Shown here piece by piece: positions 1-10,010 of a stretch of DNA of 21,386 nt. The DNA comes from Haplomitrium mnioides (Eukaryota; Marchantiophyta; Haplomitriopsida; Calobryales). Numbering within the stretch: the stretch's first letter is position 1; each line of letters begins with the position of its first letter. The notes under the pieces are model-generated. The model was not told where the DNA came from, ran no database searches, and saw only the letters and a list, made by a program, of their open reading frames with translations. Location of the stretch: NCBI GenBank assembly GCA_049999725.1, contig JBNGIS010005883.1, forward strand, positions 1 through 21,386. Direction: 5' to 3'. The translations under genes and the position numbers were made by a program.

Positions 1-33
1 ATATTATATTATATTATATTATATTATATTATT
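1..33. repeat. (ATATT)n microsatellite
   Basis: The window opens with an uninterrupted run of the pentamer ATATT, about 6.6 units, and the array probably continues to the left of the window. It is simple-sequence DNA with no coding content. The window edge may have been set by this low-complexity tract. Confidence 0.95.
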
Positions 34-986
34 GAATAAGATTTCTTGATGAGCATGAGCAAATTTGAAAATTTTGAAGAAACCACGGACAATTGGGGTT
101 GCTTGGGGGAGAAATCAAGGTCACCCAAGGGAGGGAATCCTCTGCCAACAAGAATCACAAGTTTTTATCAAGAATTGAAGCAAATATCAAGCAAATTGTA
201 TTTTTCTGTTTTTCCAAGATTCTTCACCATTCTTGAGGAATTTTGGATCAAACTGATCAGGAGGTTGTGCGCAATCAAATTCTGAACACACAGCAATTTG
301 AATCAATCGATTTCATCAAGGATCAAGGATGCAATCTTTAGATTTCAAACGATTGAAATCTTGAGGAGAATTCAGACATGAAGAGGAAGCACACTATATC
401 GGTGACATATCGGTGTTTTGCCACTGATTGAAATTTTCAAAGGTCATCAAGGTGTGGAAGCAGTGATACATCACTATTTCGACTCTGATAAAGTTTGAAA
501 GCTCAATGTTGGCAAAAGTTTGAAATTCGAATTTTCTGAAAGTTTGATTGCCAAAAAAGGCTATTCGGTGGTGAAACCATGAGAAATTGCTGTTTTGACA
601 CTATTTCTAAAAGTTCAAAAGGGTTCAAACGAAGAGATTTCAAAAGTTCAAAGCATATTTATTGAAGCGGCGACTTATCATTGTTTTGGCGAAAGTTCGA
701 ACCTGTTCATTCGGTAAACTTTGAAAGTTTGAATCTCTTTTTCATATATTGGATCAGTGCGTTATCACTGTTTTCATTTATTGTATTCTATTCAAAGAGC
801 TTCTTGAAAGGAGAAACGGCAATTTGTTTCAATTTCGGCGAATTTATATTATTTTATTGAAAGTTTGACGGAGTGTTTTCGGTGAAACGGGAGAGCTCAA
901 AAGGACTTAAGGAGGACCAAAGCGGCTCTGTTTCACTGTTTTGATTGCTGGTTAAGGGACCTCAGCCACGGTCCCTTGCTTGTTAG
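34..986. other. AT-rich non-coding stretch, no gene recognised
   Basis: The longest open frame here, 79 codons from 46, has no recognisable domain and no partner, so I do not call it a gene. The stretch is rich in scattered copies of an AAAGTTTGA-like motif between about 490 and 870; three of them start at 490, 515 and 539. It could be the LTR or 3' tail of a further unidentified retrotransposon, but I see no primer site and no matched terminal repeat that would prove it. Confidence 0.5.
954..977. repeat. Perfect 8-bp inverted repeat (hairpin)
   Basis: AAGGGACC at 954-961 and its exact reverse complement GGTCCCTT at 970-977 flank an 8-nt loop. The stem is GC-rich for this AT-rich region. It sits just upstream of the periodic CCGAAGCTG repeats. 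No T-run follows, so nothing suggests a terminator; its role is unknown. Confidence 0.7.
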
Positions 987-1113
987 CCGAAGCAACGGAA
1001 AGACATACCGAGCCTATTAACTCGGTCGGACCTACCAGATTACTTACCGAAGCTGGTTTAATTCGCCAAAGCTGTCAGATGCAATCCCGAAGCTGCTAAG
1101 TGCACCGAACCTG
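987..1113. repeat. Decayed ~20-bp minisatellite, CCGAAGCTG core
   Basis: Variants of CCGAAGCTG start at 987 (CCGAAGC), 1008 (CCGAGCC), 1047 (CCGAAGCTG), 1066 (CCAAAGCTG), 1087 (CCGAAGCTG) and 1105 (CCGAACCTG), with one expected position near 1028 badly degraded. The spacings of 18-21 bp average about 19.7. The core is conserved while the spacers have diverged, which suggests an old tandem array. It is non-coding in every frame. Confidence 0.55.
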
Positions 1114-1964
1114 CATAAAGGAACTCTTGAAGCACCATTTTATCCCTGAACCTAACTGTTCGTGAAGGGGGAGAGTTTTGATTCTTTCAATCGATCTTTA
1201 TACGCTCAAATCGATCTTATTTTCAAATCTGATTACACAAAAAGGATCGCCTGATCCTGGCGAACAATCAGACTATTCATTTTTACATTTTGGTTCAGAA
1301 ATGACATCATAGTGACCTTTACAATTTCTGGTCCTCTCCAAGTAACATATCATAACATTCATGTTATGCAATTGACTGTTCAAGAGTATGAATTTTCATT
1401 TGTGAAGCACAATTGGAGTCAAAAATACATAGAACTATATTCAGGGAACTGAATTCTAGAATCGGACTTGTACAATTGACATTCAGATCTATAGAACTCC
1501 AAATTGACATACCCATATACTCTGAATTTGTCAATTGAACATTTATGGGACCTTACAAGGGTTTATCTGTCTAATTGAACTTATAATACACTATCTGATT
1601 GTTCAACACAGGTCTATACACCTGTACTGTCATTCATGTAAGCTATTACTATGTTTTCACAGAATTACAAAATCTGAGATTGACATCAGTACAGTAAACA
1701 CCACCTAACAAGTGAGAGGAAGTATGATAGCCTGATATCTGATATTGTCTAAAATCTAATTACTATTCATCAAATATATAGAGAGTAGATTATTCAAAAA
1801 TAAAAAATTTAGAGTCCAACTTACTGATTCTGAAATTGGTTCAATAATCCAAACTAATGAGTTGGCTCATAGATTCAATATAATTGAGCTGGCCATAGGC
1901 CACAATTGATCTAGAGGGTTTGGAATCATATTTGGGAGCACATCAGTTATCAACATTTATTTTC
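1114..1964. other. Non-coding flank upstream of the copia LTR
   Basis: There is no open frame worth reporting and no recognised domain. A polypurine stretch GAAGGGGGAGAG lies at 1164-1175 and resembles the polypurine tract that precedes a 3' LTR in plant retrotransposons. No clear TG start follows it at once, so I cannot show that it ends an older element. The rest is AT-rich DNA without structure that I could identify. Confidence 0.45.
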
Positions 1965-2342
1965 TGTTAGAACTACAACAACATATATTATGGTTCAAAT
2001 TTTCAGAACCTAATTGCAAATTGTGGAATTTCAAGAAAACTTCATCATCTTGCTGCTACCTAGAGGAGTCAGTTATATTTATCAAACTTTGTGAGCGACA
2101 TCTTAACTTCATTAAGAACCTACACCAACACTCAGTTTGGCATTTACAGAGTCAACCCCTTGCCACTGCAAGAAGAAGAGGGAAGCTATTCTTATAATAA
2201 CTCTGTTATAACCTTTTGTTATAGAGCTGTACTGTTCAAATAACTATAAAAACTAAAAGCATTCTGTCGTTATAGAATAGAACTCTCCTCATTCTTGAAA
2301 ATACATAATCTTTTTAGTTTTCATTTTATTCATTTACTTTCA
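1965..2342 (+). repeat. Putative 5' LTR of the Ty1/copia element
   Basis: The stretch begins TGTTAGAA, a common start for plant copia LTRs, and ends CTTTCA. Its 378 bp is a usual size for copia LTRs. It carries a TATA box about 115 bp before the gag start and is followed within a few bases by a degenerate initiator-Met primer site. The boundaries are inferred from these signals, because the 3' LTR needed for comparison lies beyond the nested gypsy insertion and outside the window. Confidence 0.45.
2245..2252 (+). promoter_or_regulatory. TATA box of the copia LTR
   Basis: TATAAAAA lies in the last third of the putative 5' LTR. The start of transcription would fall roughly 25-35 bp downstream, leaving a short R-U5 before the gag start at 2360. 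Repeats of GTTATA just upstream (about 2205-2225) may be part of the same promoter. This is a sequence match only. Confidence 0.45.
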
Positions 2343-2348
2343 AACCTT

Positions 2349-2359
2349 TAGTATGTAGG
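2349..2359 (+). other. Degenerate primer binding site (initiator tRNA-Met type)
   Basis: TAGTATGTAGG sits between the putative LTR end and the gag ATG, where plant copia elements carry TGGTATCAGAGC, the complement of the 3' end of initiator tRNA-Met. The match needs one G-to-A change and a short deletion. The position fits well but the sequence is poor, so this is a weak call. Confidence 0.3.
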
Positions 2360-3420
2360 ATGGAAAAGCTTAATTTTAAGAGTCTAACCATTGAGGGGGA
2401 GAATTACCTCTCCTGGTCTTTAGATGCTGCAGCACATCTGGTCTCCAAGAGATTGGAAACCACTGTCCTCACAGATGAGGATGTTACTGCTCAGCAAAAG
2501 GCTCAATCTCTAGTGTTTTTAAGACACCATTTATCTGACCTATTGAAGCTGCAATATCTCAATGAGAGCAACCCAAGGATTTTGTGGGATAGTCTTAAAT
2601 ACATATTTGATCACACTAAAACTATCCATCTGCCTAAAGCTAGGCATGACTGGGTTAACTTGAGAGTTCATGACTTTAATTCTATCTCAAAATACAATAG
2701 TGAACTATTCAGAATCACTAGTCAGCTTACTTTATGTTGTCATCCAGTGACAGATGAAGAGCAAATTGAAAAGACACTTTCTACATTTCATCCATCCAAC
2801 ATGATCTTGTTTGCACAATACAAGAATATGAATTTCAAAAGATATTTTGAACTCATTGCATATCTCCTACTTGCAGAAAAGCATCAGAACCTATTACTCA
2901 AAAATTCTAAAACCAGACCCCCTAGTACTTTACCTGTTTCCCAACCACCTGAAACACATTATAACAGACCAATAATAACAAGATGATAGCTAAGTAAAAG
3001 AGCCAGATTTGGTTCTAATCGGCAGACCTCAAACAGGGGCAAAGCTTCTATGACAAGATCTACTAATACACAATTCAAGAGGAGGGGCAAAGGCAAGGAA
3101 CTTGCTGGAAAATTTATCCCAAGGGGAAAGAGAAGTGCAAGACCTCAAAATAGAGGTAGAAACATGCCATCATCCAGTAATACTATAGACTCAATGAGAT
3201 GTACCAGATGTGGTACACTAGGTCATGCTCAGAAAATGTGTAGAATACCTGCACACTTGGTGGCACTGTATGCCCAAGATCAGAGCAAACAACATGATCA
3301 AGATAACCATGGTGTATTCCTTGAGCAACAAGATAATTTAAGTGACTATATCCTTAAAGGTGATGACCTGGCTGTTCTAGAGAATCACATGTTACAAACT
3401 ATACCTACAGATCCTTCTTT
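2360..3420 (+). pseudogene. gag: copia gag (capsid-nucleocapsid) pseudogene
   Basis: Gag forms the virus-like particle that packages element RNA in the cytoplasm. The frame starts at the ATG at 2360, right after the degenerate primer site, with a copia-type N-terminus (MEKLNFKSLTIEGENYLSW). Residues ~10-180 match the UBN2/copia gag style, with a Trp-rich start and helical body. Two adjacent stops (TGA TAG, 2984-2989) break it. The same frame then continues through a basic Arg/Gly-rich linker to a CCHC zinc knuckle with Cys codons at 3200, 3209 and 3239 and His at 3224 (C-X2-C-X4-H-X4-C). Only stops, not frameshifts, interrupt this part. The knuckle is intact, so the family identity is firm although the gene is dead. 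Confidence 0.88.
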
Positions 3421-3846
3421 GGATGATCTTAATATCTATATTATAGACAGTGGCAGCACTCACACTATATTGAAATGCATGTCCTTCTTTACAGCTACTA
3501 CTCCTTCAAGTCGAAAGGTGATGACCATTATATGGGAAGTAACCAGATTGAAAAGAGGCAAGGACCAGCCACTATTATATTACCAAGAGGAACCAGGCTA
3601 CATATCATATATGCCATTTATGCACCTAGTGCAACTAGAAATCTAATTAGTTTCAAAGACATTAGAGACGATGGATTCCATTTGCATACAAGCACATGTA
3701 AAGATCAGGAAGTGATTCATATATCACAGAACACTCCTGATGGATCTGAAATAAAGGAAACACTTTTTGCATATCCCTTAGGGTTCTATATAACGCAAAT
3801 TCAAAGTTTCCTTGTTGATGCAAAGCATATTGACCAAAGCATACTA
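3421..3846 (+). pseudogene. copia aspartic protease pseudogene
   Basis: The protease would cleave the Gag-Pol precursor in the particle. The active-site motif IIDSGSTHTIL has its catalytic Asp codon at 3446-3448, with the DSG-x-x-H signature of copia proteases. The reading frame shifts between about 3520 and 3545: the start of the domain is in the gag frame, while its C-terminal part (NLISFKDIRDDGFH, from ~3634) is in another frame. A TAG at 3847-3849 ends it just before the integrase motif HKRLGHPG, where the family usually has Trp, so TGG to TAG is the likely change. The downstream match in the second frame makes a real frameshift more likely than a chance open frame. Confidence 0.82.
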
Positions 3847-3849
3847 TAG

Positions 3850-4942
3850 CACAAACGCTTAGGGCATCCTGGCACAAGCATGTTTCTGAATATTTTGAAA
3901 CTGTCACGATCTATACCTCCTAGTATTAGACCTCATATGCTCAATACACATTGCATCTAATGCTCTCAAGGCAAGCTCGTCCTATGACCAGCTATATCCA
4001 AGACTATAATAAATATTCCTAAGTTCCTTGAGCGTTTACACGTAGATGTGTGTGGTCCTAGCATGGAGCCATGCTGTTCTACATGCTACTTCTTTATTGA
4101 AGTACAGGCCATCAGCTTTTAATGCTTTATCACCTCACCAACTTGCCTATCAGGCTATTCTTGATCTCTCTCATCTCCAAGTTTTTAGTTGCCAAGTCCT
4201 TGTTCCAATTTTGGGACCGAAAAGGACTAAGATGGGTCCTCAAAGACGCAAGGGAAAATATGTGGGCTATGAATCCTTGTTGATTATACAATATTTGGAA
4301 CCATCCATGGCGGATGTATTTCAAGCCATATTCGTCGACTGCCACTTCTATGAGGATATATTCCCATCCTTATTTGAAGACAAAAATTCTTCAATACCAA
4401 AAATATTGGAATGGGAGAAAGTATTCACTATATGGATGGATCAAAGAACAAGGCAAGGTGAGGACGAAGTCAGGAGACTTCTTCACTTGACTAAGACTGT
4501 CGAACAGTTGCCTGACTCATTTAGTGAGATCGCAAAGGTAACACCATCACATATTTTTGCTGTAAATGTACCTACAAGGATTCAGATCATTACTACAATA
4601 GTGAGTGATCAATTGCCAAGGCAAAAGAGAGGACGCCTTTTAGGCTCTAAAGACTCTCAGCCAAGGCAACGTAGTACGAAAAAGAGAACTACTTTCTCTA
4701 CTGATGGAACTTTATTACCATCATCATCCACCACACCACTATCTCAACCTACTATATCTCTTTTAGAGATCCCAGGTAATAAAGAGATCTCGATCCACTA
4801 TATGAATACTAGGATTTTATGGCAAAGAGAGAGTGTGAATATGGATGATCATTTTTCTTTCATGATTTCACAAACTATATTCGATATACCACCTGATCCG
4901 AGGTCTGTCAAAGAAGCTAAAGACATCATCGATTGGATTAAA
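3850..4942 (+). pseudogene. copia integrase pseudogene, catalytic core deleted
   Basis: Integrase inserts the cDNA into the genome in the nucleus. The N-terminal GAG-pre-integrase part is recognisable: HKRLGHPG at 3850, then a broken C-x2-C with a TAA between the Cys codons. The core begins at about 4036 with LHVDVCGP, but within a few codons the sequence jumps to AWSHAVLHATSLLKYRP in another frame (from ~4059), a motif that normally lies after the DDE core. The catalytic Asp-Asp-Glu region, of the order of 130 residues, is therefore missing. Downstream, KMGPQRRKGKYVGYES (~4230) and the long variable C-terminal tail are present. The tail runs in one frame to a TAG at 4943-4945. This deletion alone would make the element unable to integrate by itself. 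Confidence 0.82.
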
Positions 4943-4945
4943 TAG

Positions 4946-5949
4946 GAAAAGGCAATGAATTCCGAGTTGGATTCCATGATTCAGAGGAAGGTATTCGAAC
5001 CTTTAGTCTCTGTTCCTTCTAACGCCCATTTAATCGAATATAAGTGGATATTCGTGAGGAAGCGAAATGAGAAAGGCGAAGTTGTCAGATATAAAAACAC
5101 ACCTTGTAGCCAATGGCTATACACATATTCTTGGAAGAGATTATGATTTCACATATGCCCCAATCATGGATGTTATCACTTACCGGTTCCTAGTTGGCTT
5201 TTCCTTAGGACATGAGCTCATGACACATTAGTTAGATGTGGTGATAGCATACTTGTATGGGCTTCTTGATACCCAGATCTATATGAAGGCTCCCCCGAAG
5301 CTTATTGCTAGGAATATCTATCATATTCAGGGGGAGAATGTCTCTAAGGGGAAACCTTCAAGCAAACCATCTACCTCTTTACCTACGACCATTTTACAGC
5401 CCAAAAGGAGGAGTACTGGGCTTGGACCTTTAGTCCATGAGATGCAGAATAGGCAGATTGGACCTAAACTCCCTCCTATGCATCAATCTATGCCTTTGGC
5501 CAAGGATGGATATGTTGTCCAAATCATAAGATCTATTTATGGACTTAAGCAAAGCGGTCGTATTTGGTATCATAGATTTAAAGAGGAGATGATAGCTATG
5601 AGTTTCCACTATGATGACATTGCACCTAGTTTATTCATCAAGAATGTCGACAAACAATTTATTGTTGTCGCATTCTATATTGATGATATAAACTTGTTTG
5701 GACACCAACCCCTCCTTGAGCAAATTATTTCTATGCTCAAGAAGATTTTTGACATGAGGGATATTGGTAAGACATCCTATTGCTTGGGACTTCAGTTTGA
5801 GTACCTTGACGATGGAATTTTGATCCATCAGAGTACTTATACGAAGAAAGTCCTAAAACAATTTAATATGGATAAATCTCATTCATTGATATCTCCTATG
5901 GAGATTAGATCACTAGATAGAGATAAAGATCTATTCCATAAAAGGAATG
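4946..5949 (+). pseudogene. copia reverse transcriptase pseudogene
   Basis: RT copies element RNA into DNA in the particle. The N-terminal part (ELDSM, then YKWIFVRKRNEKGEVVRYK to ~5095) is in one frame. A shift near 5098 moves to the frame that holds LVANGYTHILG, YAPIMDVITYR and, after a TAG at 5229-5231, LDVVIAYLYG. The core then has SIYGLKQSGR (~5535) and the catalytic motif FYIDD, YIDD at 5676-5687, followed by SYCLGLQFEYL. Between YMKAPPKLIARNIYHI and YVVQII lies an in-frame extra segment of about 61 codons (5328-5510) that copia RTs usually lack or keep very short. Both YIDD Asp residues survive, but the protein cannot be made in one piece. Confidence 0.85.
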
Positions 5950-6457
5950 ACATAGAGCCTATCCTTGGATCAGAGATTCCATATCTCTCCGCTATAGGAG
6001 CTCTTATGTATTTGGCAAATCAAACTCCTCTTGATATTTCCTTTGTTGTGAACTTGCTAGCTAAGCATAGTTCACAACCTACCATTAGGCATTGGAATAG
6101 AATCAAGAGAGTTTTCATATATTTACAAGCCACCATTGACATGGGATTATATTTCCCAAGACATATTGATCAAATCCTAGCCGATTATGCAGATGCATGA
6201 TACCTTTCGGATCATGACGATGCTTAATCCCAAACCGGGTATGTATTCCTCTATGGCTCTACAGCCATATCTTGGAAGAGTACTAAGCAGACTTTGACTT
6301 GCACATCTTCCAATCATGTAGAGATTATTGCTCTGTATGAAGCGAGTCGGGAATACATTTACTTACGTAGGATGATTGATCATCTATATGAGTCTTGTGG
6401 TCTTCTTTGTTTATCTGACCCTATTGTCCTCTATGAGGATAATTTGGCTTCTGTACA
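5950..6457 (+). pseudogene. copia RNase H pseudogene, truncated by the gypsy insertion
   Basis: RNase H removes the RNA strand during reverse transcription. The connection stretch YLSAIGALMYLANQT is followed by the first catalytic-region motif ADYADA at ~6180, stops TGA (6198-6200) and TAA (6225-6227), then QTGYVFLYGSTAISW, TSSNHVEIIALYEASRE and LYEDNLASV. All of this stays in one frame. The domain ends at 6457: the next base starts the gypsy LTR (TGTTAGGG). The usual continuation after LYEDN and the C-terminal His/Asp region are absent from the window. Confidence 0.85.
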
Positions 6458-8986
6458 TGTTAGGGTCCAGGAGAGGAGCTAAAGACGCACGCAAGGAGAG
6501 ACAAAGGAAGACGAAATGAAGAAAGTAAGCAAGGAAATGGCAAACAATGGACACTGTCCAAACAGAAGGATGGAAGATTCTCATAAATTAAACCAAAAGA
6601 CTTTTATAAGATCTAGTTAAAGAACATTTTTATTATATTTAAAGTAGAAAAAAGCTTCTTTAGGATCTAGAAATGCAATTGTAGGAATATCCCATGTCTT
6701 TTGAATCACAGATACCAATCAGGTCAAGAAACAGATCAAGTATCGACAACAACAACTCGAATAGCTGAAAAAAGAGGAAAATGGAGAAACATTGGTCAAC
6801 AAGAAAGAAAGAGAAAGTCGTCCTCTTGTAAGTTATTTTTGTGTGTGTATGTGTTATCAAAGTATATGGGTGTATGTTTTGTATTTTGTGAGATTTGGAA
6901 ATAATCGTTATACATGTATATGTTTTGTATTTTGTGGGAATTGGAGAGATATTGTTTGAGTTAGTAAACAAAAAAGATAATGCAAAACATTGATTAATTG
7001 ACATGAAACCTAAGCTACCAAGCCAAGCCAAGGAGGGAAGAGAAAATTTGATTAAAAATGGATGGAGGGGATCTGTTGGATCCAATGGCCAAGGACTAGT
7101 CCTCGCATGTGGGAGTTAGAGCCCACTTTTGAAAAAGAGAGTGGGGCTTATTTAGGGGGCCCTCTCTTATTCTTGTTTCTTGTGTGCGGTGCCGTCGAGG
7201 ATCTTTGGGCTCCAAGAATTCTGCGTGGGAGAGGGAGAGACGTTGCATTGGAACAAGGGATTATTTTGGTTGCACACGAGGAGATACATACAGGCTAGCG
7301 GTGCATGAAGGAAGTTTCGTTGCGCCATGAGGAGGAATGGAGTGCTCAATGTCTAAGTGCCTTTGCAACGAAGTTAGTAGTGACATTTTCAGTAGAATAT
7401 GGAACGAAAAATGATATGAGATGGCCAAAAATCGACAGTGATGGGATATTCTTGGAGAGTCGCCAGCAACAGTGGCTGCCCGATGACACTTGTGTAGCAG
7501 TAAGAGCGCTATTGAGAATGGTGATGCGTATGGTTTGGAAATTACTCGTGGAAACTCTTGATGGGAGAATGCGCAGGAAACTGGTGGTCCAAAGGAGAGG
7601 AATCTCAGAAAAGGATGGGTTGAGAGATAACCAAGTCGAAAACAAGGTACCAACCAAAATTCAATAGGAGCCGCCGCTGGGAAGAAAGGAACATGTATCA
7701 AGATCAGGAAGGATTGGAGGTTGAGCCTGAGCACTCTTTAGCCATACGAACTCATCAGGCTGAAGCGAAGACATTCTAGAGGCAAGAATCTTGACGCCGT
7801 CGAGTACTGAGAGAGGGAATTCGCCCATCGCATTCCGGTTATAAGTTGATAGAGGGAGGCATGGTCCACAGATTGAGGAACTGCACCCAAACTACGTGGA
7901 GCCTCGGCTACATGCAGACCCTCTACTGGAGTCCTTTGGAATCAAAGGTGGTTTTGTCGCTGCAATAAGAAGAAAAAAAACAAAAACAGGGAAGTTGAAT
8001 GTTTTTGCAATGGAGGGAACTCTGGCTGACAAGGTTGCTTGTGGAATTCTGTCCCTGCTTCTAAGATGAACAAAAGCAGTGCTTTGCGATTTCTGTGATG
8101 GCGTTCTACTTCTCCGATTCACAATGAGGTAGTCGATAGAGACATGTGTGCATCGGAGGTAGTCATTGGAGATGCTGCATATCGTGGTGTATTCTATCCT
8201 TCCACTAGATCGAACTGGCCTTTGGGGTCATAAATCATATCTTGAGTGATTGCAACCACGACGATAGGTTGACGGGATTTGAAACGAGATGTTGACAAAA
8301 TCTACAAAAAAAGGAAATTGGTGGTTACGAGCATTGAAGATCGACAAGAGGAAGTGGCTGCAAGAAGGCGCCACTAACAAAGAGCTACACCTTATTCTGC
8401 TGAAGTGGGAAAGTGTTCGATCGTTGACATGTGATGATTGAAAGGGTTGGATTTTGGCAAGATTTGGAGGTTATTTTGGGGAGCATGTCTGAACACTCTC
8501 TTTGCGAAGCTGGTGGTGTCAACATTGGCTAATCGAAGCCTGTTCAAATGTGCGAGGGATGAAATCGTGACTGAAATTGTAGACACTAGATGGCTACGGG
8601 GAAATATGTCGACACAATTGCCAAATATGCTTATCTATTCTGTCAAAGGAGGCGCTTTGGCGGTTGGCAACCAAATGGGAGACTTCTTGGGTCCGCTGCC
8701 AAACTCTCAACTCATACACTGGGCTCCAAGCGAAGGGGAGTCTTCTTGTCAGAGCTGAAGTTATGGAAATCATATTGAAATGAAAAAATGAAGAACAACG
8801 TCGAAAAACGAAAGGGACACTAGGATGTGCTACCACATCAGGTGACCGTGTTTGGGAGAAAAAAGAAAAATAAAACAAAATAAAGAGGCTTAAATGTGTT
8901 AGATAATGGAGGGGAGTGATGGGGTAGTGGATATTAAGGTTTATACGAAACAAGGGAGGCTCTAAATAAAGGGAGGTCACTGAAGT

Positions 8987-9102
8987 CGACATTCCACGAT
9001 TGCCTCAAGCCATTTAATCGTGTACTTGAACATTGCGACTTAAATCGACATTCCACGATTGCCTCGAGCCATTTAATCATGTACTTGAACATTGCGACTT
9101 AA
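8987..9102. repeat. 58-bp tandem duplication inside the left LTR
   Basis: Two adjacent 58-bp units, each starting TCGACATTCCACG, lie at 8987-9044 and 9045-9102 and differ at about two positions. The second LTR has a single unit at the matching place (from ~19543). The duplication therefore arose in this LTR, or was lost from the other, after the copies separated. Confidence 0.9.
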
Positions 9103-10004
9103 AGGAGGGTAGTCATAGGGAGTTAAGGGCATCGATGGTGACGGGAGGGTGGTACAAGGTGACGTATCTGGTTAACAAAATAAAAATAAAAATAAGGAAA
9201 AGGAAAGCGTCATGGTTGGGAGGCCATTGGATGAGGAAGGAATCGAGGGTACTATTGCATGATAGTTGAAAATAGGGAAGTTGAATATCCCATATGATGG
9301 ATGAGAGGAGTTGAAGAGGAAGCTAAGGTGAATAAGTGGCTTGGTAGGGTGCATTAAGTTCAGTGAAGAATTCTGCTTTGGGGCTGTGTAGGAGAAGCTA
9401 AGTTAGAAGATATGAAGACCAATACAGGAAGATATGGATCCTAAGGTGATGTCTAAGGAAAGATGGTTGTAGGAGTGTATCCAAAGCAGGATGGAGATCT
9501 GAAACTGGCCAAGGTTGCTATGTGTTGTGATTTTCACCTATAAGTGGAGGACGGAGTAGACGAAATGGCAGAAGGGGATCTGGATCTGAATCTTGAGTAA
9601 AGGTCTACTGTGGCTACAAGATATTAATTCTGGTTATGGGAAGAAGACATCGCAACAGATCCGTGAGCTCTCCACGAAAGCAGTTACTTCCCAAGGCTTG
9701 GTTATCTAGCTGGTAACAAAAAATGAATCTATTTGTTTGTTTTGTATTTTGTTCGTAAGTGTAGTATTGTGTTCTTGTATTCTTTGTTCTTCCATCAGAC
9801 TATGTTATGTGCTATGAGTTGAGGCTGGAGTTGCATTCGTCTTTTGTTGAGGGGACTGAGTCCGTAGAGGGCTGAAGTATTGTTCAAGTGGGAACATAAG
9901 GGAGAGTAGAGTAGAGCAGTGAGTTCTTGTTGTTTATGACCCTAGAGGGAAATCATAGGACCTGAAAATGTACTTGTGATTGGTGCTCATTTAAACCATT
10001 TTTC

Positions 10005-10010
10005 AATAAA
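10005..10010 (+). promoter_or_regulatory. Poly(A) signal AATAAA of the left LTR
   Basis: AATAAA lies in a T-rich 3' part of the LTR that is almost unchanged in the other copy (20511-20516). This is the expected place for the signal that ends R. The strict identity of roughly 100 bases around it in both copies contrasts with the scattered changes further downstream. Confidence 0.65.

Larger units (their letters stand above)
1965..6457 (+). mobile_element. Ty1/copia retrotransposon, defective, cut by a gypsy insertion
   Basis: The domain order is LTR, gag with CCHC knuckle, protease, integrase, RT, RNase H, which is diagnostic for Ty1/copia. The copy is dead: it has stops in gag, a frame change in protease, loss of the integrase core near 4052, a frame change near 5098, further stops at 5230 and in RNase H, and a 61-codon extra segment within RT. 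It stops at 6457 inside the RNase H motif LYEDN, where the gypsy LTR begins. The remaining RNase H and 3' LTR should resume beyond the gypsy array. I cannot place the lineage within copia with confidence. Confidence 0.9.

Noticed and set aside
46-285. 79-codon plus-strand frame near the window start
   Set aside because: No family match, no neighbours in a supporting context, and the length is within chance for this composition.
7305-7667. 120-codon plus-strand frame in the left LTR as a possible captured host gene
   Set aside because: No recognisable domain, and the equivalent region of the second LTR is interrupted by a small indel and is not open over the same length.
8438-8758. 106-codon plus-strand frame kept at the same length in both LTRs (also 18995-19315)
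   Set aside because: It starts at a non-ATG codon, and the two copies differ at about 15 of 106 residues, so nucleotide changes are mostly amino-acid changing. There is no sign of selection on a protein.
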